Part shown: positions 46,930 to 55,189 of the stretch, piece by piece
Layout: each line of letters begins with the position of its first letter
How positions within the stretch are numbered: the first letter of the stretch is position 1
Assembly (NCBI GenBank): GCA_020633315.1
Contig: JACKDV010000012.1
Span: 62,001 to 126,000, forward strand
Source: Myxococcales bacterium
GTDB lineage: Bacteria; Myxococcota_A; Polyangia; Nannocystales; Nannocystaceae
Length of the DNA stretch: 64,000 bases
Direction of reading: 5' to 3'
Program-made: the position numbers and the translations under genes
The notes under the pieces: generated by a model
Database searches by the model: none
The model's input: the letters and a program-made list of their open reading frames with translations, nothing else
What the model was told of the DNA's origin: nothing

Positions 46930-47574
46930 CTAGCGCCCTTCCCGGGTGCGGGTCTGGGTCTGGGTGGCGGCCCAGTTCAGCCACGCGCGCAGCAGGTGCG
47001 CCTGGATCGGGGCGCGCCACGGCCCGTCCACCGCGAGGCACCAGCCGTTGAGCCACAGCCGGGTGCCCTTGAGCCGGCCGAGCTTGGCGTGCAGCCACTG
47101 GATGTCCTGCGAGCGCGCGGCCACCCGCCCGGCGAAGGTCCCCGGGCCCTCCTGCACGCTCACCCGAAAGCAGGGCTGGCCGCCCACGTCGAGGCGCTCG
47201 AAGTCGGGGCCGAACACCCGGCGGGCGCGCTCGAGCACCGCGGCGAAGGTCTTGGCCCGCGAGCGCGGGAAGTCGAGCGCGAGCAGGGTGGGGCAGGGCT
47301 GGCCGTCCCAGCGACGCCGCCGGGCCCCGGCCCCGATGGCCCCGAACACGCCCTCCACCACGCCGGGCACGTGGGGGGGCAGCCGCAGCAGCGCATCCAC
47401 GGCCGCGGCGTCGCGCTGCTCGGACAGGGTGAGGGCCACCAGCCGCAGGCGGCCGGGCACCAGCCCCACTGCCTCCACGAGCTGCTCGCAATCCCCCGAG
47501 GCGAGCGGGGCTCGGCGGGCCTGCCGGAGCAGCCGCTCGATCGTCTCGCTGGCCTCGGTCCGCGGGTCGGTCAA
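46930..47574 (-). CDS. Uncharacterised protein between smpB and the Ycf46-like ATPase
   Basis: A 214-residue soluble protein starting at TTG 47574, which overlaps the smpB stop (TTGA). It is basic, with a predicted helical first half (ETIERLLRQARR, LVEAVGLVPGRLRLVALTLS) and a mixed second half containing WLHAKLGRLKGTRLWLNG near 160-177. No known domain was identified. Its tight coupling to both neighbours implies shared expression with them; a role with the Ycf46-like ATPase is a guess. Confidence 0.7.
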   Translation of the reverse strand: MTDPRTEASETIERLLRQARRAPLASGDCEQLVEAVGLVPGRLRLVALTLSEQRDAAAVDALLRLPPHVPGVVEGVFGAIGAGARRRRWDGQPCPTLLALDFPRSRAKTFAAVLERARRVFGPDFERLDVGGQPCFRVSVQEGPGTFAGRVAARSQDIQWLHAKLGRLKGTRLWLNGWCLAVDGPWRAPIQAHLLRAWLNWAATQTQTRTREGR

Positions 47575-48056
47575 TCTCGCTCTCGCATCGCGCGCTGGGT
47601 CTCCCGCTTCTGCTCGCGGGCCTTGATGCTCTGACGCTTGTCGTGGACCTTCTTGCCGCGCCCGAGGCCGAGCTCCAGCTTGATCCGCCCGTCCTTGAGG
47701 TACACCGACAGCGGGACCACGGTCATGCCCGCGCGCTGGGTCTCGTCCCGCAGGCGATCGAGCTGACGCCGGTGCAGCAGCAGCTTGCGGGGCCGCAGGG
47801 GCTCGTGGTTGCGCTTGTGGGCCTGCGGGAACTCGCCCACGTGGGCGCCGAGCAGGTAGAGCTCGTCGCCCTGGAACTGGGCGTAGGACTCGGTGAGGCT
47901 GATCTTGCGGTCGCGGATCGCCTTCACCTCGCTGCCGAGCAATGCGATGCCGGCCTCGATGCGCTCGAGGATCTCGTAGTCGAAGGTGGCCCGTCGGTTG
48001 ACGGCCAGGGTGGACCCGGCGGGGGCCAACCCCGCGTTCTTCTTGGGCTTGGCCAA
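47571..48056 (-). CDS. smpB: SsrA-binding protein
   Basis: A 161-residue SmpB, the partner of tmRNA in rescuing stalled ribosomes. The OB-fold core is clear: NRRATFDYEILERIEAGIAL, then EVKAIRDRKISLTESYAQF and LYLLGAHVGEFPQAHKRNH. The basic C-terminal tail ending in KREQKRETQRAM-type sequence binds the decoding centre (actual end EQKRETQRAMRERD). The start is TTG 48056; the ATG-less start fits the GTG/TTG-rich habit of this window. The ssrA RNA gene is not in the window. Confidence 0.95.
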   Translation of the reverse strand: MAKPKKNAGLAPAGSTLAVNRRATFDYEILERIEAGIALLGSEVKAIRDRKISLTESYAQFQGDELYLLGAHVGEFPQAHKRNHEPLRPRKLLLHRRQLDRLRDETQRAGMTVVPLSVYLKDGRIKLELGLGRGKKVHDKRQSIKAREQKRETQRAMRERD

Positions 48057-48069
48057 GGCGGCGCCGACG

Positions 48070-48726
48070 TTATGCGAGCGTTCGGAGCAGGGCAAGCGCG
48101 CCCACCTGGGCCGCTCCGGCCGAGCAGAGGGCCCCGCGGGCGGCCCGCAGGGTGGCGCCGGTGGTGGTGACGTCGTCCACCAGCAGCACGCGGCGGCCGG
48201 CCACGCGCTCGGGTCGCGGGGCCACGAAGGCGTCGCGCAGGTTGTCGTGGCGGGCCGCGGCGGGCAGGCGATGCTGCTCGGGCGTGGCCCGCACCCGCAC
48301 CAGCCAGCCCGGGCGCAGCGGGGTCCGCGGGGCGGGCAGCCGCCGGCGCGCATGATGAGCGAGGAGCGCGGCCTGGTTGAAGCCTCGCCGGCGCAGGCGA
48401 TCGCGGTGCAGGGGCACCGGCACGATGGCGTCCCAGGGCTCGCGCAGCACGGGGCTGCTGGCGAGCACGGCCCCCAGCGGGCCGGCCCAGGCCACCTGCC
48501 CGTGGAACTTGAGCCGGGCCAGGGCCCGCAGCAGCGGCCCGCCGTAGGCGTGCACCGCCGCGATCTCGGGCGGCGGGCCCTCGGGGGGCGGCAGCGGCAG
48601 GTGCTCGGCCTCGCAGCGCAGGCACAGCGGCAGCGAGGCGGGGGCGCCGGAGCGCAGCAGCAGGCCGCAGCCCAGGCACACGGGAGGGAACAGCAGGGTC
48701 AGCAGCACGGCAGGGATCTCGGCCAC
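48070..48726 (-). CDS. comF: ComF-family phosphoribosyltransferase-like protein
   Basis: A 218-residue protein starting at GTG 48726. A four-Cys zinc ribbon (FPPVCLGCG, then LPLCLRCEAE) is followed by a PRTase domain with DAIVPVPLHRDRLRRRGFNQ and the PRPP loop VLLVDDVTTTGATL. ComF proteins are linked to DNA uptake in naturally competent bacteria; in others the role is unclear. It lies 13 bases upstream of smpB and 50 bases after rlmH on the same strand. Confidence 0.9.
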   Translation of the reverse strand: MAEIPAVLLTLLFPPVCLGCGLLLRSGAPASLPLCLRCEAEHLPLPPPEGPPPEIAAVHAYGGPLLRALARLKFHGQVAWAGPLGAVLASSPVLREPWDAIVPVPLHRDRLRRRGFNQAALLAHHARRRLPAPRTPLRPGWLVRVRATPEQHRLPAAARHDNLRDAFVAPRPERVAGRRVLLVDDVTTTGATLRAARGALCSAGAAQVGALALLRTLA

Positions 48727-48776
48727 CGCGCCGCGATCGTTGCGTGCGCTCGGGCGTGGCGGGTCCCGCCCGGCGC

Positions 48777-49205
48777 TCAGGCGTGGTGGTACGGGTGCCC
48801 GGCGAGGATCGTGCCCGCGCGGTAGAGCTGCTCGCACAGCAGCAGCTGGGCCAGGCGGTGGGGCAGGGTCAGCCGCGACAGCGCGAGCACGCGGTCGGCC
48901 CGGGACCGCGCCGCGTCGTCGAAGCCGTGGGCGTCGCCGATGAGCAGGTCGACCCGACGCACCCCGTCGTCGCGCCAGCGCGCCAGCCACTGTGCCAGGG
49001 TGGGGGTGTCGAGCTGCTCGCCGCGCTCGTCGAGCAGCACCACCGGGGCCCCGCCCTCACCCGCGCGCTGCTGCTGCTCGCGATCACCACGGCAGCTCAT
49101 GCGCTCGATGGGCAGCAGCGCCCGCGAGCGCTTGACGTACTCGTCGCACAGCCCGTCGAGGCGCGGGTCCTTGAGCTTGCCGATCGCCAGCACCCGCAGC
49201 AGCAC
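48777..49205 (-). CDS. rlmH: 23S rRNA pseudouridine-1915 N3-methyltransferase
   Basis: A 142-residue SPOUT methyltransferase (E. coli RlmH has 155). Family blocks are seen: the start LRVLAIGKLKDPRLDGLCDE, VVLLDERGEQLDT near 55-67, LLIGDAHGFDDAA near 87-99 and the C-terminal YRAGTILAGHPYHH. It methylates the pseudouridine of helix 69 on assembled ribosomes. It directly follows rsfS, a pairing conserved in many bacteria. Confidence 0.95.
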   Translation of the reverse strand: MLLRVLAIGKLKDPRLDGLCDEYVKRSRALLPIERMSCRGDREQQQRAGEGGAPVVLLDERGEQLDTPTLAQWLARWRDDGVRRVDLLIGDAHGFDDAARSRADRVLALSRLTLPHRLAQLLLCEQLYRAGTILAGHPYHHA

Positions 49206-49220
49206 CCGCGCGACCTCGGC

Positions 49221-49892
49221 TCAGGTGGGCGGCGCGTCCTCGATGCGCTCGTCGTCGTCCTCGTCGGACGGCGCGTCGTGGTCCTCGGCCTCGAGCTCGT
49301 CGTCGTCGAGCTCGTCGTCCTCGTCGGCGTAGACCTCGTCGTCCTCGTCGACCCACTCGTCGTCGTCGTCGAACTCGTCCTCGAAGCCGCCGAAGCGCAG
49401 GTCACCGCGGTAGGCGGTGTCCTTGGGGGCGAACGCGTCGTCGAGCCCGGAGGTGTCCATCACCTCCTCGGGCAGGTGCAGCTCCACGCGCGGCGCGTCG
49501 CTCCACATGCTCTCGAGATCGAAGTGGGTGCGCACCGGGTGGTGGAACACGTGGACGATGAAGTCGTCGTAGTCCAGCAGGTCCCACTGGTGGCCGTCGA
49601 AGCCATCCACGCCGCGCGGACGGATCCCCTCGGCCTTGAGCCGGCGCACGATCTCGTCGGCGATCGCGGCCACCTGCCGCTCCGAGCGAGCCGTGAGGAT
49701 CATGGCCCAGTCGGTATAGCCGGCCAGCTCGGTCATCCGCAGGATGACCGGGGCGAGGGCCTTCTTGTCCAGGGCCGCGTGCAGGGCGGTCTGCAGCCCG
49801 TGGGGCAGGTCTTCGAGGCTCCACGAGGGAGGCGGGGCGGAGGGCATGGGCAAGGGAACGACCGCAGGCTGGGTACCGAAGGTGTGGCTCAC
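49221..49892 (-). CDS. rsfS: Ribosomal silencing factor RsfS with acidic C-terminal tail
   Basis: About 223 residues from GTG 49892, which follows GGGGAT by a few bases; an ATG at 49931 would overlap the upstream gene by 14 bases. The RsfS core spans about residues 35-135: LALDKKA-type helix (ALHAALDKKALAPVILRMTE), then YTDWAMILTARSERQVAAIA and GHQWDLLDYDDFIVHVFHHP. RsfS binds L14 and blocks subunit joining when nutrients are scarce. The last 70 residues are almost wholly Asp/Glu (EDEFDDDDEWVDEDDEVY), a tail that ordinary RsfS lacks. It sits 15 bases ahead of rlmH. Confidence 0.93.
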   Translation of the reverse strand: MSHTFGTQPAVVPLPMPSAPPPSWSLEDLPHGLQTALHAALDKKALAPVILRMTELAGYTDWAMILTARSERQVAAIADEIVRRLKAEGIRPRGVDGFDGHQWDLLDYDDFIVHVFHHPVRTHFDLESMWSDAPRVELHLPEEVMDTSGLDDAFAPKDTAYRGDLRFGGFEDEFDDDDEWVDEDDEVYADEDDELDDDELEAEDHDAPSDEDDDERIEDAPPT

Positions 49893-49917
49893 CTGATCCC
49901 CGTTGTAGCTCGTGGGC

Positions 49918-50883
49918 TCAGGGCGCGGCAAGCCCGTCCAGGAGCTCCTGCTGCTCCTGGTCGTAGCGAATCCTGGTGGGCAGGGGGCGGGAGTCGGTGG
50001 GAGCGCTCACGTCCTGGGCCGGGTCGGGGGTCACCTGGCCCTCCAGGCGCAGCCGGCCCTCCAGCGGCCGGCCGTCGGCCCCGCTGAGCCGATACCGCAG
50101 GTCGAGCTCGGCCGACAGCCAGGCCCCCGTCGTGGCGTCGAGCCGCAGGGTGCCCTCGATGCCGGTCAGCTCGGCCTCGCGGCGCCAGCCCTGGGTGGGC
50201 CCCGCGGCCGCCAGCGCGGGGGTCACGGACTCGGCGAGATCCAAGGTGATCTCCACCGCGTCGCCCCCCCGCAGGCCGCCGCCCTCCGCGGTCTGGGCCC
50301 GCAGGGCCAGGCGCGGCGCCGCCAGCTCGATCGCATCGTGGACCGAGCGCTGGGCGTCGTCGAGCCACAGCTCCACGAGATCGGAGTCCCGCGCGTAGTG
50401 GTACCACCCGCGGTGTTCCTTGCGGACGTGCACCGTCTCGCCGATCACGATCACGTCCCGACCGCGATCGTGATCGTTGTGCTGCGACAGCGACAGCCGC
50501 TCCTCGCCGTCCTCGGCGGGTCGCCAGGTGAGCGCCAGCTCGTCGCGCACCGCCTGGTCGGGCACCACGGGCGCATCCACGGGGTGCAGCGCCTCGGGGT
50601 CCCAGGCCGGCGGGGTGAGGGAGGTCTGGGTCGTCACCTGGAGGTGATGGGCGCCCACCGCCTCGCGGATGGTGGCGTGGGGCTGATCGAGCGCGGCGAG
50701 CAGCCCGCTCACGTCGGGCTCGGCCAGGCGCTCGGCCCAGCTCGGCTCCCCCTCGGCGCGGGCGGCCGCGGCCGGCTCGGACGGCGCGGCCTCGTCGTCG
50801 CCGCACGCGACCAGGCCGCCCAGCATCGCGGCCAGGAGCCAGCGGGTCACCAGGGGGAGCGAGCCCGACACGCGCGGGAGCAT
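49918..50883 (-). CDS. Lipoprotein of unknown function
   Basis: A 321-residue protein with lipobox LVAC (Cys27) after a hydrophobic segment TRWLLAAMLGGL. The mature part has an acidic/Ala-rich head, a helical stretch (about 45-70) and a beta-rich remainder with paired strands (ELTGIEGTLRLDATTGAWLS, AELDLRYRLSGADGRPLEGR). No domain recognised. ATG 50883 gives the proper signal; the frame is open further upstream to 51021. It is the first gene of the rsfS-rlmH run and is divergent from pilD (56 bases). Confidence 0.75.
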   Translation of the reverse strand: MLPRVSGSLPLVTRWLLAAMLGGLVACGDDEAAPSEPAAAARAEGEPSWAERLAEPDVSGLLAALDQPHATIREAVGAHHLQVTTQTSLTPPAWDPEALHPVDAPVVPDQAVRDELALTWRPAEDGEERLSLSQHNDHDRGRDVIVIGETVHVRKEHRGWYHYARDSDLVELWLDDAQRSVHDAIELAAPRLALRAQTAEGGGLRGGDAVEITLDLAESVTPALAAAGPTQGWRREAELTGIEGTLRLDATTGAWLSAELDLRYRLSGADGRPLEGRLRLEGQVTPDPAQDVSAPTDSRPLPTRIRYDQEQQELLDGLAAP

Positions 50884-50939
50884 AGAGGCCGCGCTCGCCG
50901 CATGCCAAGCCAGGGTGGGGACGCTACACTGCCGCCACG

Positions 50940-51938
50940 GTGGTGCTGAGCACGGCAGCGGGCATCGCGGGGCTCGCCCTGGGCGCCCAGGGGGGGCTCG
51001 CCGCCGGTGCGGTGGCCCCACAGCCCGTCGATCCCTTCCTGCTCGAGGTGCTGCTGTCGCCCTGGGCCCGGGGGCTGGCCTTCGTGTGGGGGCTCTTGTG
51101 GGGCAGCTTCGCCAACGTGGTCATCTACCGCGTGCCGCGGGGCATGTCGGTGCTGCGGCCGCGCTCGCGCTGCTCCGCCTGCGAGACGCCGATCGCGGCC
51201 TGGGACAACATTCCGGTGATCTCCTACCTGCTGCTGCGCGGCCGCTGCCGCCACTGCGGCGAGCCCTTCGCGCTGCGCTACCTGATGGTCGAGCTGCTGT
51301 CGGGGGTGCTGTCGTTCTCGCTCTACATGAAGCTGGTGCACGTGCCCCTGGTGGAGGGAGGCGGGCCGCAGCTGGTCACCTGGCTGCTGTGGCTCGCCTT
51401 CGGCCTGGCGCTGCTCGTGGTCACCTTCGTCGATCTCGATCTGTGGATCATCCCCGACGTGGTGGTGCTGCCGATGGCGGCGCTGGGGGTGGGGCTGGCC
51501 TTCCTGCAGCCGCAGTGGCTGGGCATCGACGGCCCCGAGGCGCTGCTGGCCGCGGGGCTCGGCTACGGCCTGTTCGCCGGCATCCGCTTCGTGTACCTGC
51601 GCTGGCGCGGCATCGAGGCGCTCGGGCTCGGCGATGCCAAGCTGCTGCTGATGGTGGGGGCTTTCACGGGGCTGCCCGGCCTGGTGTGGTGCGTGGGCGC
51701 GGGCGCGGTGCAGGGGCTGCTGGTCTCGGTGCCCATGCTGCTGCTGGGGCGCAACGTGGCCAACTCCGATCTCCACGAGGTGCACGGCGACGACCCCGAG
51801 CTCGGCGAGGAGGACCCCGACGCCGGGGTCGGCGGGCGGCGGGTGCCCTTCGGTCCGTTCCTGGCCGTGGCCGCGCTCGAGTTCGTGCTGGTGCGCGACC
51901 TCATCGAGGGCTGGCTCGGCCTACCGACGCGGCCGTGA
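50940..51938 (+). CDS. pilD: Prepilin peptidase / N-methyltransferase (type 4, A24)
   Basis: A 332-residue inner-membrane aspartic protease that cleaves prepilins and pseudopilins and methylates the new N-terminus. Visible features are FVWGLLWGSFANVVIYRVPR (48-67), the zinc cysteines C78, C81, C103 and C106, the catalytic Asp in VVTFVDLDLWIIPD (160-173) and Asp232 in GLGDAKLLL. Eight hydrophobic segments fit the family. The loop near 245-295 is longer and acidic. GTG 50940 or 50943 is the start. No pilin genes are next to it; it is convergent with the trypsin-like pair. Confidence 0.95.
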   Translation: MVLSTAAGIAGLALGAQGGLAAGAVAPQPVDPFLLEVLLSPWARGLAFVWGLLWGSFANVVIYRVPRGMSVLRPRSRCSACETPIAAWDNIPVISYLLLRGRCRHCGEPFALRYLMVELLSGVLSFSLYMKLVHVPLVEGGGPQLVTWLLWLAFGLALLVVTFVDLDLWIIPDVVVLPMAALGVGLAFLQPQWLGIDGPEALLAAGLGYGLFAGIRFVYLRWRGIEALGLGDAKLLLMVGAFTGLPGLVWCVGAGAVQGLLVSVPMLLLGRNVANSDLHEVHGDDPELGEEDPDAGVGGRRVPFGPFLAVAALEFVLVRDLIEGWLGLPTRP

Positions 51939-52883
51939 GCCCGGGGCTCGCCGGCGTCGTCGGGGCCGCAGCAGCAACAGCAGCAGCCACGGCGAGCCGG
52001 CCGTGCCCTCGCCGGCGTGGCAGCCCGCGCAGCCCTCGTCCTCGGCGGGGGGCGTGAGGTCGAGGCAATCGGCGAAGGGGCAGCCGGGGGGCAGCAGGTC
52101 GATCCCGGTCTGGTCGCGCAGCCACGGCAGGGCGACGAAGGGCACGCCGTAGAAGCCCCCGTTGCCGCAGGGGTTGGAGCCGCGCGAGGTCACCCCGGCC
52201 AGCCGCCGCTCGCCGCTGCCGAGCATCACGATCGCCGGCCCGCCCGAGTCGCCGGGGCAGGTGTCCCGCTGGTTGCCCCCCGCGAACATCTCGAAGCCGT
52301 TCTCCGTGAAGCGGCGGATCGTGGTGGTGACCTGGCGCTTGAGCTCCTCGCGGAGCACTCCGTTGGCGGTGGGGTCGTCGGTGCCGTAGCCCGCGAGCAG
52401 CACCACCCGATCCTCGCGCATGGTCTCGTCCCACTCGCGCTGATCGGTGAGGGGCAGCAGCACGCCGTCGGCCGGCTCGTAGGGCTCGGGCAGCACGATG
52501 TAGCCGAAGTCCCAGGCCTCCTCGTCGCAGTAGCTGCAGAACGAGGGGTGGGTGCCGAATTCCAGGGCGTCCACCGAGGGCCCGCTGGTGTCGGGGCCGA
52601 AGTACACCTGGATCGGGTAGCCCTCGCGGTGCTCCACCAGGCAGTGCGCCGCGGTGACGATCAGGCGGGTGGTGACCAGGGTGCCCGAGCACTGCCGGTT
52701 CGCGCTGTTGCGAAAGGCGATCACGGCGTCGAGCTCTCCGGGCTCGGTGGGCACCCCCCCGATGATCGCATCGGGCTCGGGCGCCGGCTCGGCGAGCCCC
52801 GCGGGCGCCTCGGCCCGCACGCTCGCGGGGCCACCCACCCACGAGAGCACCGCGAGCGCGGCGATCGAGCGCCACGCGATCAT
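51921..52883 (-). CDS. Trypsin-like serine protease with MYXO-CTERM-like tail
   Basis: A 320-residue S1 protease. After the signal and a short propeptide the mature end IIGG begins at 40. The triad is His80 (LIVTAAHCLVE), Asp125 (WDFGYIVL) and Ser213 (DTCPGDSGGPAIV). The C-terminus has CAGC (285-288), a hydrophobic segment (about 297-305) and an Arg-rich end (RPRRRRRAP), like the myxobacterial surface-sorting tag. Its ATG overlaps the stop of the upstream paralogue (ATGA). The stop lies 18 bases inside the 3' end of pilD on the other strand, so the two convergent genes overlap. Confidence 0.88.
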   Translation of the reverse strand: MIAWRSIAALAVLSWVGGPASVRAEAPAGLAEPAPEPDAIIGGVPTEPGELDAVIAFRNSANRQCSGTLVTTRLIVTAAHCLVEHREGYPIQVYFGPDTSGPSVDALEFGTHPSFCSYCDEEAWDFGYIVLPEPYEPADGVLLPLTDQREWDETMREDRVVLLAGYGTDDPTANGVLREELKRQVTTTIRRFTENGFEMFAGGNQRDTCPGDSGGPAIVMLGSGERRLAGVTSRGSNPCGNGGFYGVPFVALPWLRDQTGIDLLPPGCPFADCLDLTPPAEDEGCAGCHAGEGTAGSPWLLLLLLRPRRRRRAPGSRPRR

Positions 52884-53830
52884 GGCCGCGATGCGCGGGC
52901 GCGTCGTCGCACCCAGCCCAGGGGCAGCAGCAGCCACAGCGCGCCCCGCCACGAGGGCCGGCCCGCCACCGAGCAGCGCCCCTCGTCCTCGGCCGGCGGG
53001 GTCATGTCGATGCAGTCGCCGTCCTCGCAGCCGGCGGGCAGCAGGTCCACGCCCACCTCGTCGCGGACCCACGACAGGGCGGGGAAGGGCGCCCCGTAGA
53101 AGCCACCCTTGCCGCAGGGGTCGGAGCCACGCGAGGTGATGCCGGCCAGGCGCAGGGTGCCGTCGGAGAGCCGCACGATCGCGGGGCCGCCCGAGTCACC
53201 CTGGCACGAGTCCTTGTCGTCACCCCCGGCGAAGAACTCCAGGCCGAGCTCGGAGAAGCGGCTGATGGTGGTGGTCACCTTGCGCTTGGTGCCGAGGCTG
53301 TCGGCGGGGTTGATCGCCTCGGGGTCCTCGCCGAAGCCCACGAGGATCACCTCGTGGCCCTCCTGCATCACCTGGTCCCACTCCCCTTGATCGGTGATGG
53401 GCATGATGAAGCCGTCGGGCGGGGTGAAGTCGGTGCCCAGCAGCACGTAGCCGTAGTCGTAGATGTCCTCGCGGCAGTCGTCGCAGAACTCGGGGTGGAA
53501 GCCGAAGCCCACCGCCTCGGTGGACATGTTGAAGTCGAGCTCGTTGCCGTAGTAGACGTCGACCGACGAGCCGAGGCCCAGGTTGGACACGCAGTGGGCC
53601 GCGGTGAGGACGAGCCGCGGCGTGACCACGGTGCCGGTGCACAGCCCCGACTGGCTGTTGAGCAGGGCCACGATGGCCCCGTACTCCAGCTCGCCCGTCT
53701 GCTCGCCGCCCACGATCTGCGAGACCTCGGGGGGGCTCGCCAGCGAGTCGGGCGCGTCCCCGCCGGGCGCGAAGGCCAGCCATGGCACCAACAAAGCGGG
53801 AGCAAACGGCGACATCGAGGACACAAGCAT
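52880..53830 (-). CDS. Trypsin-like serine protease, paralogue
   Basis: A 316-residue S1 protease alignable end to end with its downstream neighbour. The mature end is IVGG (39-42); the triad is His79 (LVLTAAHCVSN), Asp125 (IYDYGYVLL) and Ser213 (DSCQGDSGGPAIV). The segment TSRGSDPCGKGGFYGAPFPA matches TSRGSNPCGNGGFYGVPFVA in the neighbour. The C-terminal tail has one Cys, a hydrophobic stretch (about 298-306) and RRRARASRP. A recent local duplication is the simplest explanation. An in-frame ATG five codons later (53815) is an alternative start. Confidence 0.88.
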   Translation of the reverse strand: MLVSSMSPFAPALLVPWLAFAPGGDAPDSLASPPEVSQIVGGEQTGELEYGAIVALLNSQSGLCTGTVVTPRLVLTAAHCVSNLGLGSSVDVYYGNELDFNMSTEAVGFGFHPEFCDDCREDIYDYGYVLLGTDFTPPDGFIMPITDQGEWDQVMQEGHEVILVGFGEDPEAINPADSLGTKRKVTTTISRFSELGLEFFAGGDDKDSCQGDSGGPAIVRLSDGTLRLAGITSRGSDPCGKGGFYGAPFPALSWVRDEVGVDLLPAGCEDGDCIDMTPPAEDEGRCSVAGRPSWRGALWLLLPLGWVRRRARASRP

Positions 53831-53982
53831 AGCAACAACGGAGGGGGGCGCCTCATGAACGTTGGCTTGCTTGGGATGAGTCGTTGCGCTCGGCGTGGCC
53901 CTTCCCACCGACTTGGCGCGCGGTGTCGGGCATGCCGCGCGACCCTGCCCAGGGCCCCGCAGGCCGTGTTAGGCTCGCGTTC

Positions 53983-54999
53983 GTGAGGAACAGCCGAAAC
54001 GGGCGAGCAACGGGGGGCATCGCGCTGGCGGTGTCGCTGGCCATGGTGCCGGGGGCAGCGCTGGCCAGCGGATCGAGCGCCACGGGTGGCGTGATCGCGT
54101 CCCCGACCGGGGCCGGCTTCGCCGGGGCGGTGCCGGGCGCCCTGCTGCTGGCCAAGAAGAAGAAGAAGAGCACGAAGGCGCCCTCGGGCACCCTCACCCC
54201 CGAGGCCGCCGAGCCCAAGCGCGAGGCGATCCGAGCCGCGGTGTCCAGCGACGTGACGGCCGAGAACTGGAAGGCCGCCGCCGACGAGACCGAGTCCAAC
54301 GCGATCCTGCTGGGCGATCCCATCACCTACCAAGAGGCGGCCGAGTATCGCTACAACCAGGCGAAGGCCGACCGTGACATCGACGCGGCCAACGACGCGA
54401 TCGAGATGGCCCGGGTCGCGCTCGACATCATGCACTTCTACGAGTCGGTCGCCGCCGACGAGGCGTACAGCGAGTGGCAGCCCATCGCGCCCGCGGCCGC
54501 CGGCTCCTACATCTCCGACGCCGAGGCGATCATCGAGAACGCCGAGGAGCTCATCGCCGAGATCGAGGCCGAGCGCGAGGCGGGCGGTGACGGCGGGCCC
54601 GCGCCCGCGGTCAAGGAGAAGCGCAAGCGCGAGAAGAAGCCCGGCGTGGCCCTCATCGCGATCGGCTCGGCCTTCACCGCCATCGGAGCGGGTGGCCTGT
54701 CGATGGTCGCGGCCGGCACGGTGATAAGCTCGCAGAAGCAGAAGGAAGTGGAGTCGCTGGTGCTGCCCGACGATCAGGCCGAGGTCGAGCGCCTCGACGA
54801 GGAGGGCTCCAAGGCCAACCTCATCGCCTACATCGGCGCGGGCGTGGCCGTGGCTGGCCTCGCGGTGGGGGTGCCCCTCATCGTGGTGGGGGTCATGAAG
54901 CGCAAGAAGGGCGGCAGCCCTCCCGCGGCGGCGAAGCTCCGCGTGGTGCCGGCGATGTCACGCAGCTTCGGTGGCGTGACGCTCCAGGGTCGCTTCTAG
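53983..54999 (+). CDS. Membrane protein with Lys-rich and helical regions, unknown function
   Basis: A 338-residue protein from GTG 53983. A signal-like N-terminus (GGIALAVSLAMVPGAALASG) is followed by a second hydrophobic patch and a run LLLAKKKKKST (about 55-65). The centre (about 90-220) is acidic, helical and Ala-rich, possibly coiled coil. After a basic KEKRKREKKPG stretch come two membrane segments (about 222-245 and 285-305) and a short basic end. No family recognised. No Shine-Dalgarno precedes the GTG. It is divergent from the trypsin-like pair. Confidence 0.65.
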   Translation: MRNSRNGRATGGIALAVSLAMVPGAALASGSSATGGVIASPTGAGFAGAVPGALLLAKKKKKSTKAPSGTLTPEAAEPKREAIRAAVSSDVTAENWKAAADETESNAILLGDPITYQEAAEYRYNQAKADRDIDAANDAIEMARVALDIMHFYESVAADEAYSEWQPIAPAAAGSYISDAEAIIENAEELIAEIEAEREAGGDGGPAPAVKEKRKREKKPGVALIAIGSAFTAIGAGGLSMVAAGTVISSQKQKEVESLVLPDDQAEVERLDEEGSKANLIAYIGAGVAVAGLAVGVPLIVVGVMKRKKGGSPPAAAKLRVVPAMSRSFGGVTLQGRF

Positions 55000-55031
55000 T
55001 CGCGAGCGTGGTCGTGCTCGCAGTCGTTGCT

Positions 55032-55050
55032 CGCGGCCGAGTCGGCCGCG
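55032..55050 (+). terminator. Hairpin after the Lys-rich membrane protein gene
   Basis: A 9-bp perfect stem CGCGGCCGA (55032-55040) and TCGGCCGCG (55042-55050) around one base, 33 bases past the stop at 54999. The loop is very short, so it may act as a protein-binding palindrome instead. Confidence 0.4.
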
Positions 55051-55065
55051 GGCGCTGATGCACTC

Positions 55066-55087
55066 GGTGTGCAGCTAGCTGCACACC
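55066..55087. promoter_or_regulatory. 22-bp perfect palindrome, possible operator
   Basis: Half-site GGTGTGCAGCT and its exact inverse meet at the centre 55076/55077. It lies about 100 bases ahead of the lipoprotein at 55190. A perfect palindrome without a spacer suits a dimeric regulator more than a hairpin terminator. Confidence 0.5.
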
Positions 55088-55189
55088 AAACGCCCCGGAT
55101 CGCCAGCGCGCATGGGATCCGTTGTTTTGTTGGGGCCGCAAATGCGGTAGATGGAGCGCCGGATTCCAATGACCTACCGAGGAGCAACG

